Positions 15,233-23,526 of a DNA stretch of 54,043 nucleotides are shown here, in pieces. Every line of letters begins with the position of its first letter. Position 1 is the stretch's first letter. Both the position numbers and the translations under genes were made by a program. Below the pieces are notes generated by a model. The model searched no databases. It saw only the letters and a list, made by a program, of their open reading frames with translations, and had not been told where the DNA came from. This stretch comes from CAADGY01 sp900696665 (GTDB lineage Bacteria > Acidobacteriota > Terriglobia > Bryobacterales > Bryobacteraceae), in NCBI GenBank assembly GCA_035063885.1, contig JAPSFM010000026.1:1-54043 (forward strand). The letters run 5' to 3'.

Positions 15233-16556
15233 GTGCGAATGTCTTTTCACTAAACGGTGCGGGTTCGAAGACGGACATGATCTCCGCGATCATCTCTTCC
15301 CGCGATGAGAACCGGCTCAGCTCATAGCAGCCCAAGGGGTTCTCCAGAACATTTACAAGGCACTTGTTGCAGTACGTACACGGTTTCGGGGCCTGATCGA
15401 GACCGTTGGCGAACAGGTGTACCAGGTCGTTATTGGCGATGAGAGGCCGTGCGATCGACACTGCGTCGCAAGCCGCCTCCGAGAGGGCATTGCGAATCAC
15501 CGATGCTGTCTGGAACCCTCCCGTACAAATCACGGGAATAGAGACCGCAGACTTGATCGCCTGGCTGTCTTGCAAGTTGATGCCCTCAATCGTTTCGCCG
15601 CGGGCGTTCAGCCACAGCGTACGATACAGCTTTCCGAGCGGCTCGCTGCGCAATGCCAGGTAGTTGCGCAACTCCTTGGCGCCGCTTGAAATCATCGAAT
15701 CGAACGTCTTCAGTGCTTCATCGACGGGAAAATCGCCAGGAGGGTTCCTGGGGTGGGGAAAGGCGCTGCCCGAGGAGATATGCAGCGCGTCGATACCCGC
15801 CTCCTCCAGCCACTGTGCAACCTGGATGGAATCTTGCACCGTGTTGCCCGGCGGATCGAACGGCGACAAGGCGTTGTTGTATTCCGTTGCACTGATCTTC
15901 ACCTGGAGATGGAAATCCGGGCCCACTTCGCGGCGGATGGCTGCTACGATTTCCAGCACGAAGCGCGCGCGGTTGCGTAGCGTCCCACCGTATTCGTCGT
16001 CGCGGTCGTTGATCGCGGAACTCAGGAACTGGGTGATCAGGTAGCCATTTGCGCCGTGAAGTTCCACGCCATCCAACCCCGCATCGCGCGCCCGCCGTGC
16101 TCCGGCGGCGAAGGCGTCGACGGTCTCCCGAATCTGCGCCGTGGTCATGCGTTCGCACTGGAACCCATGGACCGGGTCGGGGTCCGAAGTGGCGCTCAGC
16201 CCCCTGTCGTACTCGATGCCCGGAATGTCGCGCTGCCGCCCGGAATGGCTGAGTTGCATAATAAACCTGCAGTCGAATTCGTGGACACGGCGGCCGAGTT
16301 CGCGCCAGAAGGGAATTCGTTCATCACGGTCGATCGTCGCGTAGTTGGGCACGATGCGCCCGCGGATGGTGACCGGCACGAACGAGGAGATGATGCCGCC
16401 AACGCCGCCGCGCGCGAACTTCAACTCCCAGTTAATGCGCGCCTGGTTCCCGGAGCCGTCATAGTTATCGAACCGTCCGGAGACATTGGACCGGAAGATC
16501 CTGTTTTTCACTGTTAGATTGCGGAAATGGAGCGGTTCGAAAATGACGTCAGGCAT
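15225..16556 (-). CDS. NADH:flavin oxidoreductase, Old Yellow Enzyme family
   Basis: A 443-residue TIM-barrel FMN enzyme that reduces C=C bonds of enones or dienoyl compounds with NAD(P)H. Signatures: FEPLHFRNLTVKNRIFRSN at the N-terminus, the substrate/FMN region DGVELHGANGYLITQFLS followed by DDEYGGTLRNRARF, and CTGGF near the FMN phosphate. The C-terminus carries a cysteine cluster CTYCNKCLVN plus a later GCYE, which recalls the iron-sulfur site of 2,4-dienoyl-CoA reductases, but the long C-terminal flavin domains of that family are absent. ATG 16556 has GGAG at good spacing; a GTG at 16574 lacks an RBS. It is the first gene of the operon with the cytochrome and GMC enzyme, and is divergent from the methyltransferase gene. 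Confidence 0.88.
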   Translation of the reverse strand: MPDVIFEPLHFRNLTVKNRIFRSNVSGRFDNYDGSGNQARINWELKFARGGVGGIISSFVPVTIRGRIVPNYATIDRDERIPFWRELGRRVHEFDCRFIMQLSHSGRQRDIPGIEYDRGLSATSDPDPVHGFQCERMTTAQIRETVDAFAAGARRARDAGLDGVELHGANGYLITQFLSSAINDRDDEYGGTLRNRARFVLEIVAAIRREVGPDFHLQVKISATEYNNALSPFDPPGNTVQDSIQVAQWLEEAGIDALHISSGSAFPHPRNPPGDFPVDEALKTFDSMISSGAKELRNYLALRSEPLGKLYRTLWLNARGETIEGINLQDSQAIKSAVSIPVICTGGFQTASVIRNALSEAACDAVSIARPLIANNDLVHLFANGLDQAPKPCTYCNKCLVNVLENPLGCYELSRFSSREEMIAEIMSVFEPAPFSEKTFAHA

Positions 16557-16676
16557 CCCAGTGATCTCCAGCACTGTCAGTTGTGAGTATTATGTCGTAA
16601 GGGAACGTGTAAAGGAAGTATTCGCGTACTGGTGGAGTACCGTATCCGGCGCCACCGGTCAGGAGACCGTGGAATT

Positions 16677-17372
16677 GTGAAAGATCGCACTCCGAACAGG
16701 CCGCCCGTCGCGGCCCACCTGCGCTACCAGGCGGAGGCGGAGCGATTCCGTGGCCTCACGCTCGAGCAGACGTTCACCCGAATTTACGAAACGAACCTCT
16801 GGGGCAGCGAAAGTTCGCGCTCCGGGTCGGGGTCGGCCGAATCGGAAACCGCCACATTGTGCGTCCAGATCCCCAAACTTCTCAAGGGGATCGGTGTGCG
16901 GTCGCTGCTCGATATTCCCTGCGGCGACTTCGGCTGGCTGAGCCAGACCGATCTGGCCGGCATCGACTATACGGGAGCGGATATTGTCGCGGAGTTGGTA
17001 GCGAATAATACCGCCCGGTACGGTTCGCCATCGCGGCGCTTCTGCCACCTGGATTTGACCCGCGACATACTTCCGCGCGCGGATGTAGTGTTATGCCGCG
17101 ATTGCCTGGTGCACCTGTCGTTCGAGAACATTTTTCACGCGTTGGCGAATCTCCGGAACAGCCGCTCCATTTATCTGTTGACCACTACCTTTACAGATCA
17201 TGACGTCAACCAGGATGCGGCGAATGGCGACTGGCGGATGTTGAACCTGGAACGTGCGCCGTTTCATTTTCCACCCGCGCTAGCCCTGGTTGTTGAAGGC
17301 TGCTCGGAGGGTGGTGGCGCTTATGCCGACAAGTCGCTCGGCCTGTGGAGGCTGCAAGACCTACCTGAATGA
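16677..17372 (+). CDS. Class I SAM-dependent methyltransferase
   Basis: A 231-residue protein with a Rossmann-type methyltransferase core. Motif I is LLDIPCGDFGWLS (about residues 78-90), followed by DYTGADIV for the acidic loop, and DVVLCRDCLVHLSFENI in the motif III/IV region. The substrate is not evident; related proteins are found near glycosyl- and sulfo-metabolism genes. GTG 16677 is chosen because AGGAG lies 11 nt upstream and the preceding residues look non-coding (EYRIRRHRSGDRG); the frame opens at 16632. It is divergent from the OYE operon and convergent with the DUF1080 gene, 9 nt away. Confidence 0.8.
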   Translation: MKDRTPNRPPVAAHLRYQAEAERFRGLTLEQTFTRIYETNLWGSESSRSGSGSAESETATLCVQIPKLLKGIGVRSLLDIPCGDFGWLSQTDLAGIDYTGADIVAELVANNTARYGSPSRRFCHLDLTRDILPRADVVLCRDCLVHLSFENIFHALANLRNSRSIYLLTTTFTDHDVNQDAANGDWRMLNLERAPFHFPPALALVVEGCSEGGGAYADKSLGLWRLQDLPE

Positions 17373-17381
17373 GGCTCCAGC

Positions 17382-18128
17382 TCAGCGGCCGCCCCGCCCG
17401 ATACCGGTCTGCCCGCGAATGGTGCTTACCCCACCGTCGTCAACAGGGCGAACCCAGATGTTGCGGAACCGCATGACGGTTATAGGCGCGCCGGGAAAGG
17501 CGTGATCCTGGAGCATGATGGGGCCGCGTTGGATGCAGGCGCCATGAACTTTTCGGATGGGCACGTTGTCGTGAATGAGGACTCCGTTGTGGAACACAGT
17601 CAGAGTACCGCGGCGCAGTATGTTGCCTTGCGGATCGCACTGAAACGCGTGAAAGATAATGTCGTAGCTTTGCCACTCGCCGGGCGGCCGCGAGGCGTTC
17701 ACCAGCGGGGCGTGATCGTCGTATAACGCCCCGGCCTGTCCGACGGGATAGGTCGGATTGTCGTAGGAATCAAGAATCTGAATCTCGTAGCGTCCCTGAA
17801 TGTAGAAGCCGCTGTTCCCGCGCCCCTGGTCCTTTTCCGAGGGCATGAAGGGCACATTGAATTCCACGTGCATCTGGGCGCTCCCGAACTCGTCGCGCGA
17901 AAACACGTTGCCCGATCCGGTTCGGCAGACCATGTCGCCGTATTCCACCTGGCAGCCCGCGGGTCCGCCATCGCCGGATCTCCATTTCGTCAGATCCGCG
18001 CCGTCAAACAGAACCACTGCATCGGACGGCGCTTTGCCCGGCTCGCCCGGATCCACTTTCCTGGGTTGCTGATCCTGCTGGGCCGGCAGAGTCGCAGCGG
18101 CCAGCAGGATGAACATCAGAGTCCGCAT
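17382..18128 (-). CDS. Exported DUF1080 (3-keto-disaccharide hydrolase-like) protein
   Basis: A 248-residue protein with a signal peptide (MRTLMFILLAAATLPAQ) and one concanavalin-like jelly-roll DUF1080 domain. Typical features are AVVLFDGADLTKW at the start, NSGFYIQGRYEIQILDSY in the middle, and MLQDHAFPGAPITVMRFRNIWV at the end. DUF1080 proteins include hydrolases of 3-keto-glycosides, in which a Gfo/Idh/MocA dehydrogenase first makes the 3-keto sugar. The gene directly upstream encodes such a dehydrogenase, 8 nt away, which supports this reading. ATG 18128 begins the signal peptide; the longer frame upstream overlaps the neighbour and is not used. Confidence 0.85.
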   Translation of the reverse strand: MRTLMFILLAAATLPAQQDQQPRKVDPGEPGKAPSDAVVLFDGADLTKWRSGDGGPAGCQVEYGDMVCRTGSGNVFSRDEFGSAQMHVEFNVPFMPSEKDQGRGNSGFYIQGRYEIQILDSYDNPTYPVGQAGALYDDHAPLVNASRPPGEWQSYDIIFHAFQCDPQGNILRRGTLTVFHNGVLIHDNVPIRKVHGACIQRGPIMLQDHAFPGAPITVMRFRNIWVRPVDDGGVSTIRGQTGIGRGGR

Positions 18129-18136
18129 CCCACAGA

Positions 18137-19306
18137 TTAATCTCCCCCTGCGGCGGCCGCCAGGCCTGTATCCACCCAAGCCTGTTTTTTGGCGCTCTCG
18201 AGTACCTTTTCCAGCAACTGCATTCCACGGAGACCGTCGCGGAATGTCGGGTACTCAACCGGCGCCGAAGGATCAGCGACTTTGCGGTAGAACCGCCGGT
18301 AGATCTGTTTGTGCGTATCGTCGTATCCTTCGCTGTGGCCTCCGGGAAGGTCTGCGTACGTGGCTGCTTCGCGGTCCAGCAACGCCGGATCTTTCAGAAG
18401 CAGCCGGCTCGGTGAATTCCGCTCGCCCAGCCATAGCTCGTCCGGCCGTTCCTGATTCCAGAGAGCTCCGCCCTTGGTGCCGTAGACCTCCACCTGGAAG
18501 CGGTTCTTGCAGCCCGCCGCCACCTGGCTCACGGTGAACGCACCGCGGCAGCGGTCGCCCAGATGGATGAGTACGGCGCCGTAGTCATCGGTATCGATCG
18601 GCACTTCGTCGTAATCTTCCGGCTTCAGCGTTTTGCCGGCAAAGGTTTCGATCGCCACCTTAGGCTTCTTGCGTGTCTTGTGAAAAATCTGGAGGTCCGC
18701 GCACAGCCGGGTAATGCGCAGCCCGGTGAGATGCTGGATCATGTCCATCCAGTGGGAGCCGATATCCCCCATGGCTCGCAGCGGACCATTGTCCTTCGCT
18801 TCAATGCGCCAGTTGAAGTCCGTATCGTACAGCAGCCAGTCCTGCGAATAGGTGCCCTGCACGACAAGGATGTCACCCAGTTCGCCCTTCTCCACCATGC
18901 AGCGAATCTGCTGCACCACAGGGTAGTAGCGGAGGTTGTGGTTTACGCAGTTCGGCAGCTTCTTGCTCTCGGCCAGGTCCACGAGTTTCTGTGCTTCCTG
19001 GACGGAAAGCGTCAGGGGTTTTTCGCAAAGAACAGCCTTGCCTGCATTGAGGGCGTCAAGCGAAATAGGGTAGTGAAGCGCATTGGGTGTGCAAACATGC
19101 ACCGCCTGAATCGAAGGGTCGTTGAGAATCGTTTTGTAATCCGCGGTGGTACGTTCGATTCCCATGGCCTTCCCAAACGCGGCAGCCTCTTCCTCACTGA
19201 CCGCGCAGCAGGCAACGATATCGACGTTGCCCAAACGCCGGATGCCTTCCGTGTGCACCCGTCCCATAAATCCAGCACCTATGACAGCAGTCTTAATCCG
19301 GTTCAT
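18137..19306 (-). CDS. Gfo/Idh/MocA-family NAD(P)-dependent oxidoreductase
   Basis: A 389-residue sugar or inositol dehydrogenase-type enzyme. The N-terminal Rossmann fold starts MNRIKTAVIGAGFMGRVH; the family's catalytic CEKP motif is present (VLCEKPLTLSVQEAQ, near residue 96); the C-terminal alpha/beta substrate domain carries GDIGSHWMDMIQHL with the conserved His. It probably oxidises a glycoside hydroxyl to the keto form. Its partner is the exported DUF1080 protein 8 nt downstream, although this enzyme lacks a Tat or Sec signal, so the pair would act on opposite sides of the membrane unless export is by another route. ATG 19306 is chosen over an in-frame start at 19375 because homologues begin at this position. 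Confidence 0.88.
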   Translation of the reverse strand: MNRIKTAVIGAGFMGRVHTEGIRRLGNVDIVACCAVSEEEAAAFGKAMGIERTTADYKTILNDPSIQAVHVCTPNALHYPISLDALNAGKAVLCEKPLTLSVQEAQKLVDLAESKKLPNCVNHNLRYYPVVQQIRCMVEKGELGDILVVQGTYSQDWLLYDTDFNWRIEAKDNGPLRAMGDIGSHWMDMIQHLTGLRITRLCADLQIFHKTRKKPKVAIETFAGKTLKPEDYDEVPIDTDDYGAVLIHLGDRCRGAFTVSQVAAGCKNRFQVEVYGTKGGALWNQERPDELWLGERNSPSRLLLKDPALLDREAATYADLPGGHSEGYDDTHKQIYRRFYRKVADPSAPVEYPTFRDGLRGMQLLEKVLESAKKQAWVDTGLAAAAGGD

Positions 19307-19406
19307 AATCTGGCAAGATCCTTTCGGAATATGAGCGCTCATTGACGAGCGCGGCTCCGTCGAATACCTCCCCACACTTTAGCGCAACTGGTCCGATACT
19401 GGAGTT

Positions 19407-20240
19407 CTGGAACATTTAAGCGAAGTCCTCATTCTGGGTTGCGGCTACACGGGAAGGCTCGCGGCGCGTACGCTGCTGGAGAAAGGGTTTCGCGTCACCG
19501 CGACCACACGCAATCCGGCGAAGCTTGGGGGCCTCGCCCGCGCCGGGGTCCGGGTCGTGCGTCTGGAAGTGCTGGAACTGGCAACCATTGCAGCGCTCGA
19601 GGTGCCGCAGAATGCTTTGGTGATCGATTCTATTCCGCCGGTAGGCGACATTGATCCTACGGCGGCGCTTGTTCAACAACTCGGGACAAGGCCGGCAAAG
19701 GTACTCTATATTTCGACGACGGGTGTGTACGGTGAAACGCGGCAGGTGAATGAAAACACCCGACCAGCGCCGCGCACGGACCGCGAACAGTTACGCCGAC
19801 AAGCCGAAGCCGCGGTGGAGGCCGGCCCCTGGCCGTCTCTGATTCTGCGCTCGCCCGCCATTTACGGACCGGACCGTGGAGTGCATGTCTCGATCAAAGC
19901 CGGGACGTATCGCCTGCCGGGCAGCGGCTTAAATTTCATCAGCCGCATTCACGTGGAAGACCTCGCGGCTCACGCCGTAGCCGGGCTTTTGTCGAGCATA
20001 ACCGGAGCATGGCCGGTGGCGGACCAGGAGCCTTGCACATCAGCAGAAATCGCCCGCTACTGTTCGGAGTTGCTTGGATTGCCCATGCCGCCCCAGTCCG
20101 GCTCGGATTCCCTGCACGAGTCGCGCCGCACGGACCGCCGCGTGAACGGAGAAGCCATCCGGCGCCTGCTGGACGTAGTGTTGCGATACCCATCCTACCG
20201 GGAAGGAATCCGCGCAGCGGTGGAAACCGGGTGGGGGTAG
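19407..20240 (+). CDS. NAD-dependent epimerase/reductase-like protein, non-canonical start
   Basis: An approximately 277-residue Rossmann protein of the extended SDR type. The true N-terminus begins well before the first in-frame canonical start: codons from about 19425 read VLILGCGYTGRLAARTLLEK, the dinucleotide-binding motif. Later YISTTGVYGE and ILRSPAIYGPDRG match the active-site and substrate regions of YeeZ-like SDRs, although the usual YxxxK is not obvious. The frame opens at 19383 after a TAG, and no ATG, GTG or TTG precedes the Rossmann motif; CTG 19407 or ATT 19431 are the only candidates. I place the start at CTG provisionally. It is divergent from the Gfo/Idh/MocA gene and convergent with the NUDIX gene. 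Confidence 0.7.
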   Translation: MEHLSEVLILGCGYTGRLAARTLLEKGFRVTATTRNPAKLGGLARAGVRVVRLEVLELATIAALEVPQNALVIDSIPPVGDIDPTAALVQQLGTRPAKVLYISTTGVYGETRQVNENTRPAPRTDREQLRRQAEAAVEAGPWPSLILRSPAIYGPDRGVHVSIKAGTYRLPGSGLNFISRIHVEDLAAHAVAGLLSSITGAWPVADQEPCTSAEIARYCSELLGLPMPPQSGSDSLHESRRTDRRVNGEAIRRLLDVVLRYPSYREGIRAAVETGWG

Positions 20241-20243
20241 AGG

Positions 20244-20768
20244 TTATCCCCTCTTCCACTGACGCCAGGCCAGATAACCGGCGATGGTCTTGCCATCGAG
20301 AATTTCCCCGCGGCGGATCATGCGGTCGAGCTGGCCGGGCGGGAACCACTCCATCGTGATGCGCTCGTCATCCATCTGTTCGGAGGGCCCGGCGGTCAAC
20401 TCCCGTACGAGGAATACGGTCATCTTCTCTCCCACGTAACCGGGGCTTGGATAAAACTCCAGCAGTTTCTCCCAGCGCCTGGCGGTGTAGCCGGTCTCTT
20501 CGCGCAGTTCCCGTTTCGCGGCGTCCAGTGGTTTCTCGCCGGAGTCGAGCCGCCCGGCCGGCAATTCCCACAAGTTGGCACGGGCAGGCAGACGGTATTG
20601 CCGCACCAGCAGAATGCGGCGCCGGCTATCGACCGCTAGCATGACCGCCGAGCCGCTGTGCCGGACAATGTCGCGCTCAATAGTGAAGCCGTCCGGGTCC
20701 ACCGCTTTGTCATGCGTCACCCGGAAAATCTTTGTGCGGTATCTCTCTTTAGAAGACAAAAGCTTCAT
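20244..20768 (-). CDS. NUDIX hydrolase (ADP-ribose pyrophosphatase-like)
   Basis: A 174-residue protein with a complete Nudix box at residues 72-94: Gly72, Glu78, REL at 86-88 and EETG at 90-93, binding the catalytic Mg2+. The upstream strand ILLVRQYRLPARANLWELPAG is typical of ADP-ribose pyrophosphatases, and a Pro (YPSPGY) about 15 residues after the box agrees with that subgroup. It should hydrolyse ADP-ribose or a similar nucleoside diphosphate to AMP plus a phosphosugar in the cytoplasm. ATG 20768 overlaps the upstream M16 stop by one base (TAATG), so it is the last gene of the hemB-polX-M16 run. Confidence 0.9.
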   Translation of the reverse strand: MKLLSSKERYRTKIFRVTHDKAVDPDGFTIERDIVRHSGSAVMLAVDSRRRILLVRQYRLPARANLWELPAGRLDSGEKPLDAAKRELREETGYTARRWEKLLEFYPSPGYVGEKMTVFLVRELTAGPSEQMDDERITMEWFPPGQLDRMIRRGEILDGKTIAGYLAWRQWKRG

Positions 20769-22147
20769 TACTGCGGTTTTTCCACTGCAAATTTACCGAG
20801 TTTCTCGAGATCCTTTGCTATCTTCGAGGCATCACCGATCACCACCAGCGCGGAGTCCTTCGCATCGATATATTTCGCCGCCACCGAGCGCACCTGCGCC
20901 GGCTCAACGCTCTGTATGTGCGTCACATACTTGTCCAGGTAGTCATCCGGCAGCCCGTACAGTTTCACGGAAGTCAGCCGGTCGGCAAGGCCCTGCTGGG
21001 TCTCGACGCTCAGGACGAAGGTTCCGCTCAGGAAATTCTTGGCAATCGCAAGTTCCGCAACTGGCGCCGGGGTGCTGCCAAGGTCCTTCATGATGGCCAG
21101 CAGATCCGCCAATGCAGGTTGTGCGACTTCGTTGCGGACTTGCGTGACGGCGGCCAGCGATCCGGCTTCGAGGCGGGGCACAAACTCCGAGTGGGCATCG
21201 TAAGCATAGCCCTTCTTTTCCCGAATTTCGCGAAACATGCGGGAGTTCATTCCACCGCCGAGCATTGAATTCGCCAACAGCAATGGAAAGTACTCCGGGC
21301 TGGACCGCTTAACCGCTACCCGCCCGACGCGAACGTCCGCCTGAACCGAACCTGGCCGGTCGACCAGAACTAGCCTCCGTTCAGGAGCCGGGATGACCGC
21401 CGCTGGTGGCGGGGGAACATCTTTGCGCTTCCAATCGGAGTACGCCGAGGGAAGGGAGATCTTTCCGGGTATTGAGCCCACGGCGATCAGCACGCTGTTG
21501 TTCGGGGCGAAATACCGCGAATAGAACGCCATCACATCTTTGCGCGTGATTCGCGCTATTGAATCGCCCGCGGGCAGTATCCGGGCGTAAGGATGTTTTC
21601 CGTAAATGACCTGGTTGAAGCGCTCGTCGGCCAGCGTGTCCGCTTGGGAGCGCGCCGCCAGCAGTTCCTGTTCCCGATTTTGTTTGTAAAGCTCCAGTTC
21701 CTCCTCCGGAAAGCTGGGGTTCAGGACGACATCGCCCAGGATCTCCATCAGCTTGGGCAGGTGTTCGGCGAGCGCGGAGGCTGAGAGGATGACGTGATCC
21801 GGAGTGGTGCTCGCGCTGATGTCTCCTCCGATGCTTGCCAGCTCTTCGGCGATCTCGCGCGACGTTCGCGTAGTAGTGCCTTCTTTGAGCAGCGCCGCCG
21901 TGGTCTCCGCTAATCCGCTCAGGTTCCCGGGATCGAACTTAGAGCCGGCCTGAAATCCCCAGCGTACCGTTACGATGGGAAACCGCCTATCTTCGACGAC
22001 GAAAACACGCAGGCCGTTAGCTGCCCGCGTGAGAGTCACAGGTGGCAGTTTGTAGTCGGCCAGCGGAGGTGTGCGGGGCGGCTTGGTCAAATCCACAGTT
22101 TGCGCGCCAGCGGCAGCGGCCAGGAGCGCCAGTATCCAGGGCTTCAT
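20768..22147 (-). CDS. M16-family peptidase homologue lacking the HxxEH motif
   Basis: A 459-residue exported protein with a signal peptide (MKPWILALLAAAAGA). It has the two-lobed M16 fold: region VEDRRFPIVTVRWGFQAGSKFD, then GLAETTAALLKEGT where the zinc motif HxxEH should stand. Neither His is present, so it cannot bind zinc and is the non-catalytic partner. The C-terminal lobe carries LLANSMLGGGMNSRMFREIREKKG with the conserved R and Y region used for substrate binding. The catalytic partner is encoded immediately upstream with TGATG overlap. A GTG three bases before the ATG is an alternative start. The heterodimer probably degrades peptides in the periplasm. Confidence 0.88.
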   Translation of the reverse strand: MKPWILALLAAAAGAQTVDLTKPPRTPPLADYKLPPVTLTRAANGLRVFVVEDRRFPIVTVRWGFQAGSKFDPGNLSGLAETTAALLKEGTTTRTSREIAEELASIGGDISASTTPDHVILSASALAEHLPKLMEILGDVVLNPSFPEEELELYKQNREQELLAARSQADTLADERFNQVIYGKHPYARILPAGDSIARITRKDVMAFYSRYFAPNNSVLIAVGSIPGKISLPSAYSDWKRKDVPPPPAAVIPAPERRLVLVDRPGSVQADVRVGRVAVKRSSPEYFPLLLANSMLGGGMNSRMFREIREKKGYAYDAHSEFVPRLEAGSLAAVTQVRNEVAQPALADLLAIMKDLGSTPAPVAELAIAKNFLSGTFVLSVETQQGLADRLTSVKLYGLPDDYLDKYVTHIQSVEPAQVRSVAAKYIDAKDSALVVIGDASKIAKDLEKLGKFAVEKPQ

Positions 22148-23520
22148 CACTTCCCCCCCGTCGTGCCGGTGTTCGCCACTGGCTTCTCAGGTGCGGGGAT
22201 GATTTCCAGTGCGCGCCGCGCCACTGTCTTGAAGTATTTGTTTGCTACGCTCTGGACCTGCTCCGGCGTTACGGCCAGGAACCGGTCCATTTCTGTATTG
22301 ATGTAACCTGCATCCCCATCGAGCAGTTGATGCTGTGCCAGCAATTTCGCCCGGCCCAGCGACGACTGCAACTCCCTGAGACGGTGGGAACGCAGAAAGG
22401 CTCCGGCGCGTTCCAGTTCCTTGGCCGGCACCCCATCTTTACGGATCTTGTCGAGTTCCTCCTCCACCTGGGAAAGAATCTGTTTACCCGTTACGTCCGG
22501 CTTATGCAGGAGAAACATTCCGAAAACGCCTGGGTCCTGATAATCCGTGTACGAAGCAAAAGGCCAGCCGAGATTCGTTTCGAATTGCACGACGGACTGC
22601 CGGCCTTTCACCAGGTTCTGCTGGAAGCGCGAGCTGTCGCCGCCCGTGAGGACGGCGTCGAGCATGACCAGCGCGTAGTAATCCGCCGATCGGCGTTTAG
22701 GTCCGGGATAACCGATGATAATGCCGGGCACCTTTGCCAGAGGGTCCTTATAAACCTCGTGCTTTGCACCCCGGCTCTCGGGTTCTGAACGATCGGGATG
22801 CTTCGGCTGCGGCTGCGAATCGATGTCTCCGAAATACGTCTGAATCAGTTTCTTCGCCGTGGGGATGTCCAGGTCGCCTACAATCGCCAGAATGGCATTG
22901 TTCGGGGCGTAATAAGTCTTGAAAAACTTCGCGACGTCGTCGGCACTGGCCGCGTTCAGGTCTTCGAAGGAGCCAATGATCGAGTGCGAATTCGCCCAAT
23001 TCTCAAACGCCACCTCGTACCACAAATCCACGATGGCCGTGGCATATGGCTGGTTGTCCAGCCTCATCCGGCGCTCCTGCTTGACCGCTTCCTTCTGATT
23101 GGTCAGGTTTTCGGCGGTGATATCCAGGCCTCGCATCCGGTCCGCTTCGAGCCACAGCGCGACGGGAAGCTTGTTAGATGGGATCACCTCGTAATAGTCG
23201 GTGTAATCGTAATGCGTGGAGCCGTTCAAATAGCCGCCCGCCGAGGCGATCATCTTGTCCATAGTGCCTTTCGGCGCGTTCTTCGAACCTTGAAACATCA
23301 TGTGCTCAAAGAGGTGCGCGAAGCCAGTGCGGCCCTTGGTTTCCGACCGCGCTCCCACGCCGTACAGCATGTAAACGCTTACCACCGGAGCGGAGGTATC
23401 ACGTGACAGGATGATTCGCATTCCGTTGTCGAGCTTGTAAGCCTCCACGGGTATTTGTAGGTCTGCCGCCGGCGCGGCGATCGCCATCGAGATCAGCGCA
23501 GTAAGTTTAAGCCACTGCAT
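22147..23520 (-). CDS. M16-family zinc metallopeptidase, catalytic
   Basis: A 457-residue periplasmic peptidase with a signal peptide (LKLTALISMAIAAPAADL). The inverted zinc motif is intact: HLFEH in GFAHLFEHMMFQGSKNAP, and the third ligand Glu lies in the later stretch around NLTNQKEAVKQERRM. The second lobe has IGYPGPKRRSADYYAL and the R/Y region. This is the active partner of the following HxxEH-less homologue, as in the mitochondrial-processing-peptidase-like pairs of many Gram-negative bacteria. The start ATG 23520 is 6 nt after the polX stop. Its substrates are unknown. Confidence 0.92.
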   Translation of the reverse strand: MQWLKLTALISMAIAAPAADLQIPVEAYKLDNGMRIILSRDTSAPVVSVYMLYGVGARSETKGRTGFAHLFEHMMFQGSKNAPKGTMDKMIASAGGYLNGSTHYDYTDYYEVIPSNKLPVALWLEADRMRGLDITAENLTNQKEAVKQERRMRLDNQPYATAIVDLWYEVAFENWANSHSIIGSFEDLNAASADDVAKFFKTYYAPNNAILAIVGDLDIPTAKKLIQTYFGDIDSQPQPKHPDRSEPESRGAKHEVYKDPLAKVPGIIIGYPGPKRRSADYYALVMLDAVLTGGDSSRFQQNLVKGRQSVVQFETNLGWPFASYTDYQDPGVFGMFLLHKPDVTGKQILSQVEEELDKIRKDGVPAKELERAGAFLRSHRLRELQSSLGRAKLLAQHQLLDGDAGYINTEMDRFLAVTPEQVQSVANKYFKTVARRALEIIPAPEKPVANTGTTGGK

Positions 23521-23526
23521 AAGTCT

